Program-made: the position numbers and the translations under genes
Shown here: one piece after another, positions 1 through 5,281 of the stretch
Numbering within the stretch: position 1 is the first letter of the stretch
How the letters are laid out: each line of letters starts with the position of its first letter
DNA from: an uncultured Collinsella sp.
Lineage (GTDB): Bacteria > Actinomycetota > Coriobacteriia > Coriobacteriales > Coriobacteriaceae
Direction of reading: 5' to 3'
NCBI GenBank assembly: GCA_902490095.1
Contig: CABUCQ010000120.1
Coordinates: forward strand, 1 to 6,529
Length of the DNA: 6,529 nt
Notes under the pieces: model-generated
What the model was told of the DNA's origin: nothing
Seen by the model: only the letters and a program-made list of their open reading frames with translations
Databases searched by the model: none

Positions 1-101
1 TCCCAAAGTCCCTGCATGTCGCCATAGCCGCGCTGCACGGCAAGCAGCTCATCAGATCCTTCCTTGCGAATGATCCCAGCGGCAACATGAACAGTCTTCA
101 A
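1..101 (-). CDS. MutT-like Nudix hydrolase, N-terminal fragment (runs off left edge)
   Basis: Reading the minus strand from base 101 gives an uninterrupted frame to the window edge, 33 codons long. The start is a TTG at 101-99, preceded by an AGAGGA ribosome binding site (113-108) with 6 nt spacing. The product begins MKTVHVAAGIIRK and continues to QRGYGDMQGLW. This matches the first beta strand and the 'QRGYG..KGLWEFPGGK' approach to the Nudix box in small MutT/8-oxo-dGTP diphosphatase-like proteins, which hydrolyse oxidised or other (d)NTPs to monophosphates. The Nudix box itself (GX5EX7REUXEEXGU) lies outside the window, so catalytic competence and the exact subfamily cannot be judged. It is transcribed divergently from the ABC transporter genes, with 148 bp between the two starts. 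A CTG one codon upstream is a less likely start. Confidence 0.72.
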   Translation of the reverse strand, partial: MKTVHVAAGIIRKEGSDELLAVQRGYGDMQGLW

Positions 102-148
102 CAGGAGTCCTCTCTCAATATCAACACGTGGCAGGCTGGCTACCCGTA

Positions 149-166
149 CCTTACACAACGGTAAGG
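149..166 (-). promoter_or_regulatory. MerR-family-like operator dyad CCTTAC-N6-GTAAGG
   Basis: There is a perfect 6+6 bp inverted repeat with a 6-bp centre (CCTTAC, acaacg, GTAAGG). On the minus strand it sits directly after a TTGCCT element (169-164) that could be a -35 box. An 18-bp dyad lying in the long spacer just after the -35 is the usual layout of promoters controlled by MerR/TipA-type activators. The -10 expected 19 bp downstream is poor (GGTAGC), so this is a suggestion from layout only. If real, it would drive the Nudix gene, whose start is about 50 bp further on. No MerR-type regulator gene is in the window. Confidence 0.35.
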
Positions 167-201
167 CAAGCGTAAGCCATATCGATGGTAGCCGACTCGT
201 C

Positions 202-239
202 TTCTTGCGACTATAGATGCCGTAGACTAATCGCAAGAA
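202..239. promoter_or_regulatory. 9+9 bp inverted repeat in the divergent promoter region, next to the bceA-like RBS
   Basis: TTCTTGCGA (202-210) and TCGCAAGAA (231-239) are perfect inverted copies separated by 20 bp. The right arm runs into the AAAGGA ribosome binding site (238-243) of the ABC ATPase gene. The spacer holds promoter-like hexamers: TAGACT at 223-228 on the plus strand, and TATAGT (215-210) on the minus strand, 15 bp after a TTGCGA. The arrangement could be a regulator binding site covering a two-way promoter, or an RNA hairpin that hides the ribosome binding site if transcription starts upstream of 202. The repeat is directly visible; its function is inferred. Confidence 0.4.
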
Positions 240-249
240 AGGACTCGGT

Positions 250-1035
250 ATGCAAACCACGCACATGGCGACCCCGGTACTGGAGATCGCGCATCTCGAA
301 AAGGTATACGGCGCGTTGGGCAACGTGACCCGCGCGCTCAACGACGTCAGCTTTACCGTCAACCGCGGCGAGTTCGTTGGCATCATGGGCGCTTCGGGCT
401 CGGGCAAGTCGACGTTGCTCAACTGCGTCTCGACCATCGATAGCGCCACAAGTGGCACGATCCGCATGAACGGGCAGGACGTGACGCGCATGAAGCAGGC
501 CAAGCTCTCGCAGTTCCGCCGCGAGGAGCTGGGCTTTATCTTCCAGGACTCCAACCTGCTCGATACGCTCACGGCACGCGAGAACATCGCTCTGCCGCTC
601 ACCATCGCCCGCACAAACTCGGCAGAGATCTCGACCCGCGTGCAGGATGTGGCAGCGCGCCTGTCTATCAGTCAGGTGCTCGACAAGTATCCCTACCAGA
701 TGTCCGGCGGTCAGCAGCAGCGCGTTGCCGCGGCTCGCGCGCTCGTCACCGACCCCACCATGATCATGGCCGACGAGCCCACCGGCGCCCTCGATTCCAA
801 GAGCGCTCGCCTGCTGCTCGAGAGCCTGGAGGCCCTTAACCGCCGCCTACGCGCCACCGTGCTCATGGTCACGCACGACAGCTTTGCCGCCAGCTACACG
901 AGCCGTGTGCTGTTCATTCGCGACGGCAAGATCTTCACCGAGCTGCGCCGCGGCGACACCGACCGCCGAGAGTTCTTCGACCGCATTATGGAGGTCGTTG
1001 CCATGATGGGCGGTGAGGGCTCCGATGCTCTGTAA
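250..1035 (+). CDS. bceA: BceA-type ABC transporter ATP-binding protein (peptide antibiotic resistance)
   Basis: This 261-residue cytoplasmic ATPase powers the FtsX-like permease encoded immediately downstream. Together they form a BceAB/MacB-like transporter of the kind that frees lipid II-cycle intermediates from bacitracin or other peptides. All ABC motifs are intact: Walker A GASGSGKST (47-55), Q-loop Q99 in FIFQD, signature MSGGQQQR (151-158), Walker B MIMADEP (171-177) with catalytic E176, D-loop GALDSKS (179-185) and H-loop H209. The C-terminal tail (REFFDRIMEVVAMMGG, about 240-255) resembles that of BceA proteins. Length is normal for the family. The ATG at 250 is chosen because AAAGGA lies 6 nt upstream; a second ATG at 265 has no comparable site. 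The gene end overlaps the permease start by 11 bp, implying translational coupling. The family is secure; the substrate is unknown, and the symbol is by similarity. Confidence 0.88.
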   Translation: MQTTHMATPVLEIAHLEKVYGALGNVTRALNDVSFTVNRGEFVGIMGASGSGKSTLLNCVSTIDSATSGTIRMNGQDVTRMKQAKLSQFRREELGFIFQDSNLLDTLTARENIALPLTIARTNSAEISTRVQDVAARLSISQVLDKYPYQMSGGQQQRVAAARALVTDPTMIMADEPTGALDSKSARLLLESLEALNRRLRATVLMVTHDSFAASYTSRVLFIRDGKIFTELRRGDTDRREFFDRIMEVVAMMGGEGSDAL

Positions 1036-3247
1036 ACTCGCTTGGGGCAACGTCCGCCGCGCCGGCCGCGACTACCTCGTCTACCTTTTGACGCTCACCC
1101 TGGGCGTCACGGTCTTCTATGCTTTTAACACCATCTCGATGCAGGTCGACATCGCCGGAATCGATGAAGAGGGCTTGGCGCAGGTTATGGGCAGCATGCT
1201 CGGCGACCTGACGTACTTTTTGGCCGGTGTCATGGCCTTTTTAATGGTGTATGCCAATAACTTCATCATGAAACGCCGCAAGAAGGAGTTTGGCCTGTAC
1301 CAGGTGCTCGGCATGGGGCGCGGGCGCGTCGCCACTATCATGGCGCTCGAGACGGTGATTGTCTCGGTGGTGGCCTTTGTCGCCGGCATTGTGCTGGGTA
1401 TGGGACTCTCCCAGCTCATGACGTTCTTTACGGCCTCGCTCTTTAAGACACAGATCGCCAATTTCCACTTCTTTTTCTCGATGCATGCGTTCAATCTGAC
1501 CCTTGTCTGCATGCTCGTAATGTTTGTGCTCACGCTACTGCTGAACCTTCGCGCCGTGCGTCGCACCAAACTCATCGAGCTTATGGGTGCCGAGCGTCGC
1601 AACGAGAGCATCAAGACACGCAACCCCTGGATAGCGATTGCCATCTTTGTCGTGGGCGCGGTGCTGGTGGGCGTGGCCTATTACCGTCTGCTACGTGATG
1701 GGTTCCCGCTAACCGCGACGGACAGCAAGCTGCAAGAGGCCATGAACCAGTTTGGTATTACGACCGCTATGGTTACCGTGGGCACCTTTGCCCTGTTCTG
1801 GGGACTCTCGGGCATGCTCATCAAGCTGCTGCAGAGCCTGCGCGGCGTGTATTGGCGCGGCCTCAACATGTTTACCGTGCGCCAGCTTGCGGCGAAGGTT
1901 AATACGGTGTGCTTTTCGATGGGCGTCATCGCGATGCTCCTGTTTTTGGCCATCACCTCGGTGACGTGCGGTATGTCGATTGCCAACGTGATGAACGAAA
2001 ACCTGGAGCGCTATAATCCGGCCGACATGTCGCAGACGTATATCTATTACACGCCCGAAACGCTCGACTACTACAAGGAGTATGTCAATCCGTCTGAGGC
2101 CGATCGCATGGTGCTGGCCGATAGTACGGTCGATTTGTACTCCGCATGGCACGGCGATCCATGGCACGGCGATCGTAAGGGCAAGTCGGCGGACAACAAC
2201 GACGAGACCGGCAAGAAGGTCAGTATCGCCGATGTTGCCGGTGAGCATGTGCAGATCGATTCGTATCTGAGTTACCCGCTTGGCGGCTCGGATCCTTCGG
2301 TGACTCCAAGTGAGATGTGCAAGACCATGGGCGAAAAGCTTCCCAAGGCGTTCGGGGGTAGCAATGCCGATACGATGGGTCTGTTTGTGACGCCGGCGAG
2401 CCAGTACAACAAACTGCGTCAGATGATGGGCGAGGAGCCGGTGCACATCGGTCACGACCAGTATCTGCTCACGTGTGATATGGGCGGCGAGCTGGTCGAC
2501 CTGTACACCAAGTATATGGCTGGCGGCCATGCCCTTACCTTGGGCGGGCATACGCTCAAGCCCGCAACCGATAAGCCGGACGAAGATACGGCGGCCATCG
2601 CCAACTCGGCGATGGGCAGTAATCCGGGTACCGTCGTCGTTGCCGACGAGCTGTTGTCCCAACTTAATCTGCAGCCGTATTCCAGTAGCCTGCTCGTTAA
2701 CTACAAACAGGGGATGGATACGACCGAGGCAGACGAGAGTATTAAATACACTGTGCTCGACAATCTGCTCGTTGACGGCAAGGAGCCGGGGTCGTGGGGA
2801 ACCTTCATCACACGCTCCGAGATGTACACGCAAGCAGCGCAAATGAACGGTCTTATTAGCTACCTAGCCATCTACATCGGCTTTGTATTGGTTGTTGCAT
2901 GCGCGGCGATTCTGTCGATCCAGCAACTCTCCAACGTGGCCGACGGCAGCCGCAGCTATCGTGTGCTGGCACAGATCGGCTGCGACGACCGCCAGATTCG
3001 CCATTCGGTGATGGCGCAGCAAGCGGTATTCTTCCTGTTCCCGCTGGCAGTGGGCCTGGCGCACTCCTTTGTGGCACTTAAGGTGATCATCGAGCTGGTG
3101 AGCATATTCGGAAATATGAGCATCGGCGGCACCGTGGGCCTCACCTGTGCAATCTTCCTGGCAGCATACGGTGGCTACTTCCTGGTGACCTACCTCATGA
3201 GCACCGGCATGGTGCGAGCCGCTATCGCCACCCGCTACAGCGAGTAA
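1025..3247 (+). CDS. bceB: BceB-type FtsX-domain ABC permease with large extracytoplasmic domain
   Basis: This 740-residue integral membrane partner of the preceding ATPase has the BceB layout of ten predicted membrane segments. They lie near residues 17-39, 62-79, 103-130, 156-176, 202-221, 245-270, 295-320, 607-632, 662-690 and 700-726. A roughly 285-residue extracytoplasmic domain sits between segments 7 and 8. FtsX-like regions occur around 62-180 and 610-730. The N-terminus (KLAWGNVRRAGRDYLVYLLT) is typical of BceB. In known systems the outer domain binds the peptide target complex and signals to a BceS kinase. I chose ATG 1025 (GAGGG 5 nt upstream) over GTG 1013 because it gives the family-like N-terminus. 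At 740 residues it is longer than the roughly 650 usual for BceB, and the extra length is in the outer domain. That domain also carries a 15-bp tandem duplication (WHGD twice, residues 375-383). No BceRS genes flank it. Confidence 0.85.
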   Translation: MLCKLAWGNVRRAGRDYLVYLLTLTLGVTVFYAFNTISMQVDIAGIDEEGLAQVMGSMLGDLTYFLAGVMAFLMVYANNFIMKRRKKEFGLYQVLGMGRGRVATIMALETVIVSVVAFVAGIVLGMGLSQLMTFFTASLFKTQIANFHFFFSMHAFNLTLVCMLVMFVLTLLLNLRAVRRTKLIELMGAERRNESIKTRNPWIAIAIFVVGAVLVGVAYYRLLRDGFPLTATDSKLQEAMNQFGITTAMVTVGTFALFWGLSGMLIKLLQSLRGVYWRGLNMFTVRQLAAKVNTVCFSMGVIAMLLFLAITSVTCGMSIANVMNENLERYNPADMSQTYIYYTPETLDYYKEYVNPSEADRMVLADSTVDLYSAWHGDPWHGDRKGKSADNNDETGKKVSIADVAGEHVQIDSYLSYPLGGSDPSVTPSEMCKTMGEKLPKAFGGSNADTMGLFVTPASQYNKLRQMMGEEPVHIGHDQYLLTCDMGGELVDLYTKYMAGGHALTLGGHTLKPATDKPDEDTAAIANSAMGSNPGTVVVADELLSQLNLQPYSSSLLVNYKQGMDTTEADESIKYTVLDNLLVDGKEPGSWGTFITRSEMYTQAAQMNGLISYLAIYIGFVLVVACAAILSIQQLSNVADGSRSYRVLAQIGCDDRQIRHSVMAQQAVFFLFPLAVGLAHSFVALKVIIELVSIFGNMSIGGTVGLTCAIFLAAYGGYFLVTYLMSTGMVRAAIATRYSE
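2145..2174 (+). repeat. 15-bp perfect tandem duplication inside the permease gene
   Basis: CATGGCACGGCGATC occurs twice, back to back (2145-2159 and 2160-2174), with no mismatch. It encodes WHGDP then WHGDR in the extracytoplasmic domain, and because the unit is 15 bp the frame is kept. Perfect identity at the DNA level suggests a recent slippage event. The following residues (KGKSADNNDETGKK) are hydrophilic and look like a flexible loop, where a length change could be tolerated. Confidence 0.9.
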
Positions 3248-3290
3248 CTCGTTCAGCTTGGAATTATCGTAGGTTGAGCATAGGTCAGCA

Positions 3291-3389
3291 AAAGCGCCCC
3301 TAAGCGAGCAAGGTGACGTTAAAGAGGAGGGAAGCGTACTTCGGTACGCGACCGACGATTGAACGTCAGATTGCCGCCTAGGGGCGTTT
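3291..3389. ncRNA. 99-nt long hairpin with UUCG tetraloop; candidate structured RNA or atypical terminator
   Basis: The stretch folds back on itself almost end to end. Pairs, working inward: AAA 3291-3293 with TTT 3387-3389; CGCCCCTA 3295-3302 with TAGGGGCG 3379-3386; 3304-3306 with 3375-3377; 3308-3311 with 3371-3374; TGACGTT 3314-3320 with AACGTCA 3362-3368. A purine-rich internal loop follows (3321-3333 against 3350-3361), then GCGTAC 3334-3339 with GTACGC 3344-3349, closed by a TTCG loop (3340-3343). That is about 31 base pairs, with a cUUCGg cap, the exceptionally stable tetraloop. The base, with short A and T tracts, looks like a terminator working in either direction, but three Ts are few and a terminator does not need such a long, ordered stem. 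It lies 43 bp after the permease stop. I do not recognise a named RNA family with certainty; a Coriobacteriia repeat or small RNA is possible. Confidence 0.5.
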
Positions 3390-3402
3390 GCAGCGTCGAG
3401 CC

Positions 3403-3430
3403 GTTACGCGGTTTGGCATAACCGCGTAAC
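3403..3430. promoter_or_regulatory. 28-bp interrupted palindrome (11+11 bp arms), operator or hairpin
   Basis: GTTACGCGGTT (3403-3413) and AACCGCGTAAC (3420-3430) are perfect inverted copies separated by TGGCAT. It lies 13 nt after the long hairpin and about 75 bp before the AT-rich likely aguD promoter. There is no T-run on either side, so a classical intrinsic terminator is unlikely. An operator for a dimeric regulator of the agmatine genes, or a transcript-stabilising hairpin, fits better. The regulator is not in the window. Confidence 0.5.
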
Positions 3431-3450
3431 TTCATCGTAGAAGCGCGTTT

Positions 3451-3483
3451 GCGGGCGGCGGATGCTCGTCTCCTGTCGCCCGC
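3451..3483. repeat. 7+7 bp GC-rich inverted repeat upstream of aguD
   Basis: GCGGGCG (3451-3457) and CGCCCGC (3477-3483) can pair across a 19-nt loop. It is the third consecutive fold-back in the gap between the permease gene and aguD. It sits just upstream of the AT-rich promoter-like segment. In GC-rich DNA such a short stem is only weakly significant. Confidence 0.3.
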
Positions 3484-3493
3484 TCACCGAGGC

Positions 3494-3550
3494 TTGGCAA
3501 TTGTCTTAATATCTTAAGGGTCTCGATTTGTCCAAGACTGAGCGAAGGAG
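3494..3550 (+). promoter_or_regulatory. Likely aguD promoter region and RBS
   Basis: An AT-rich island, unusual in this GC-rich gap, carries TAATAT (3507-3512), a good -10 candidate. TTGGCA (3494-3499) and TTGTCT (3501-3506) are -35-like but neither has the ideal 17-bp spacing to it, so the exact promoter is uncertain. The direct repeat CTTAA-tat-CTTAA (3505-3517) overlaps the -10. The ribosome binding site GAAGGAG (3544-3550) stands 6 nt before the ATG at 3557. Confidence 0.35.
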
Positions 3551-3556
3551 CTCATC

Positions 3557-4996
3557 ATGAGCGACGGAAAGAAGAAGCTTTCCTTCTTGACGGTCATTTC
3601 GACCATCATCTGCGTCGTCTTCGTTTGCGAGGCCGCCGCTCCCGCTGCTGCCATTGGCAACCAGCAGTTCTTCTGGTGGATCTTCCTGATCCTGACCTTC
3701 CTGCTCCCTTATGGCATGGTCGTTGCCGAGCTCGGCACCACCTATGACGACGAGGGCGGCATTTACGACTGGGTACGTGATGGCCTGGGCGACAAGTGGG
3801 GCGCCCGCATCTCGTACTACTACTGGGTTAACTACCCGCTGTGGATTGCCTCGCTGGCTACCATGTTCCCCGACATTCTGGGCATGGTCTTTGGCGTCGA
3901 GTTCAATCTGATCGCCAAGTTGGGTATCGATCTTGCCTTTGTGTGGATCGTCTACCTCATGGGTCGCTCCAAGGCGGCCGACTCCGAGTGGGTCCTGAAC
4001 GGCGGCGCCATCATCAAGGTTGCCGTTGCCGTTATCGTCGGCGCTTTGGGTATTTGGTATGCCATGGAGAACGGTTTTGCGAACGACATGTCCGCTACCA
4101 CCTTCCTGCCCGAGCTCACCAACACCAACGCGCTCGGCTACCTGTCGATTATCATCTTTAACTTCATGGGCTTCGAGGTCATCTGCACCATGACCGACGA
4201 TATGGCCGATCCCGCTCGCGATATCCCCAAGGCTATCATCGTTGGCGGCCTGTCTATCGCCGTGATCTACCTGTTCGCTGGTTTTGGCATCGGCGCTGCT
4301 GTGCCGGCCGATTCCATCGATCCCGACTACGGCATGATCTACGCTGTCCAGACCATGGTGGGCGACTCCATGATCTTTAAGATCATCTGCATCGCCTTCC
4401 TGATCACCCTGTTTGCCAACATGGCTGCTTGGTCCTTTGGTGTCAACTCCGTTGCTCGCTACGCTGCCGAGCACGGCAACATGCCCAAGGTCTTTGCCTC
4501 GATGATCTCGGATGACGATATGCCCAACGGCGCCAACCTGGTCAACGCCATCGTTGCCTCCCTGGTGCTGTGCCTGCAGCTGGTTCCCATTGACGCCATC
4601 TCCAACGGTGTTTTCTGGATGCTCTTCGGCACCTCCGTCGTCTTTCTGCTGCTCACTTATATCCCGATGTTCCCGGCGTTCCTCAACCTTCGCAAGAACG
4701 ACCCGAACCGCGAGCGCATCTTCACGTTCCCGTTTAAGGGTGCCATGATGAAGGTCATGCTGGCTATTCCCTGCATCGAGCTGATTCTGGCTATCGTTGC
4801 AACGCTGATTCCGTTCTCTGTCGATGAGATTGGCGATAAGGTCCCGATGATCGTTATCTTCATCGTGCTTTTGCTTATTGGCGAGGTTGTCCGCGTCGTC
4901 AGTGCTAAGGGTCGCGAGACCGAGTACAAGGGTCTCACCCCCGAGCTGGCTGCTCAGCGTCTCGCTGAGGAGGCCGCCGAGGCCGAAGAGGACTAG
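3557..4996 (+). CDS. aguD: APC-superfamily antiporter, probable agmatine:putrescine antiporter
   Basis: This 479-residue inner-membrane protein has about twelve hydrophobic segments (near 11-33, 38-58, 84-113, 120-136, 150-169, 192-211, 226-249, 272-293, 329-345, 350-372, 398-420 and 428-449). It has APC permease hallmarks: PYGMVVAELGTTYDDEGGIY (51-70) in the segment 2 region, and FMGFEVICTMTDDMADPARD (203-222) followed by IPKAI, the conserved post-segment-6 block. The C-terminus is cytoplasmic and strongly acidic (AEEAAEAEED). The family includes glutamate:GABA, cadaverine:lysine and agmatine:putrescine exchangers, and sequence alone does not fix the substrate. The agmatine deiminase gene downstream makes electroneutral or electrogenic agmatine/putrescine exchange the best reading. 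The start has GAAGGAG 6 nt upstream. Every lysine I checked is AAG, unlike the permease gene before it, which suggests strong expression. Confidence 0.82.
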   Translation: MSDGKKKLSFLTVISTIICVVFVCEAAAPAAAIGNQQFFWWIFLILTFLLPYGMVVAELGTTYDDEGGIYDWVRDGLGDKWGARISYYYWVNYPLWIASLATMFPDILGMVFGVEFNLIAKLGIDLAFVWIVYLMGRSKAADSEWVLNGGAIIKVAVAVIVGALGIWYAMENGFANDMSATTFLPELTNTNALGYLSIIIFNFMGFEVICTMTDDMADPARDIPKAIIVGGLSIAVIYLFAGFGIGAAVPADSIDPDYGMIYAVQTMVGDSMIFKIICIAFLITLFANMAAWSFGVNSVARYAAEHGNMPKVFASMISDDDMPNGANLVNAIVASLVLCLQLVPIDAISNGVFWMLFGTSVVFLLLTYIPMFPAFLNLRKNDPNRERIFTFPFKGAMMKVMLAIPCIELILAIVATLIPFSVDEIGDKVPMIVIFIVLLLIGEVVRVVSAKGRETEYKGLTPELAAQRLAEEAAEAEED

Positions 4997-5016
4997 AGCA
5001 CCCGGATTCGGGGCTC
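4996..5016 (+). terminator. Hairpin overlapping the aguD stop codon (weak terminator or attenuator)
   Basis: GAGC (4996-4999) plus CCCG (5001-5004) pair with CGGG (5009-5012) plus GCTC (5013-5016), with a bulged A and a GATT loop. The stem begins on the last base of the aguD stop codon. There is no T-run after it, so it is more likely to lower read-through or protect the aguD 3' end than to stop transcription fully. That would allow antiporter and enzyme to be made at different levels. Confidence 0.35.
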
Positions 5017-5142
5017 CAACCCTCCTCGCTACTTGACCATTCCCCGGGGTGGGTGTGAACGATAGCTCTGGTAACCACCGCCCGCCCCAATCTCTCTTCC
5101 GTATCCTTCGTGCGTTTTGTCTCCGCGCGCCAGGTTACGTCG

Positions 5143-5258
5143 TCGCTTGCCGGTGCGACTCCGTGAAAACCGGCGCCGGGCGCCCCGACCTTTGCCGGGG
5201 AACGGGCGTCCGCCACCTCTTGGTTTTAGGCTGCGGGTAACCCGCCTGCAGCAAGCGA
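5143..5258 (+). ncRNA. Candidate structured 5' leader (riboswitch-like) of aguA
   Basis: TCGCTTGC (5143-5150) and GCAAGCGA (5251-5258) form a perfect 8-bp closing stem around 100 nt. The interior has further helices: CGGT/ACCG (5151-5154 with 5169-5172); GGCG/CGCC (5172-5175 with 5211-5214), whose end bases compete with its neighbours; GGGCG/CGTCC plus CCCCG/CGGGG (5178-5187 with 5196-5200 and 5207-5211, leaving AACGGG as a bulge); and GCGGG/CCCGC (5233-5237 with 5241-5245, loop TAA). The structure ends 11 nt before the GGAGGA ribosome binding site of aguA (5270-5275), the position expected of a cis-acting RNA switch. I do not recognise a known class: guanidine motifs are absent, and only a short block resembles cobalamin RNAs. 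High GC makes chance pairing possible, so this is a hypothesis. Confidence 0.35.
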
Positions 5259-5281
5259 TCGTTCGATTTGGAGGAAATCTT

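Noticed and set aside
1013..1024. GTG at 1013 as the permease start
   Set aside because: It adds four residues and lacks a well-spaced ribosome binding site, whereas ATG 1025 has GAGGG 5 nt upstream and gives the family-like N-terminus.
1709..2842. Long minus-strand open frame of 377 codons inside the permease gene
   Set aside because: It is a shadow of the GC-rich sense gene: histidine- and arginine-rich, no domain I recognise, and the plus strand has a clear transporter protein.
3295..3389. CRISPR array or insertion-sequence ends
   Set aside because: The inverted copies form a single hairpin. There are no repeated spacers, no transposase frame and no target-site duplication that I can see.
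3506..4474. Minus-strand open frame of 322 codons opposite aguD
   Set aside because: Rich in Asp, Gly and His with no hydrophobic core, the typical reverse reading of a biased membrane-protein gene.
5149..5175. Cobalamin riboswitch, from the block CCGGTGCGACTCCG
   Set aside because: It resembles the cobalamin core only over a few bases. The B12 box and the other conserved blocks are missing, and the downstream gene has no cobalamin link.
5117..5281. In-frame N-terminal extension of AguA from an upstream start
   Set aside because: The added 55 residues are Arg/Pro-rich and unlike any deiminase. A strong GGAGGA sits 6 nt before the ATG at 5282, and the extension would overlie the candidate leader structure.
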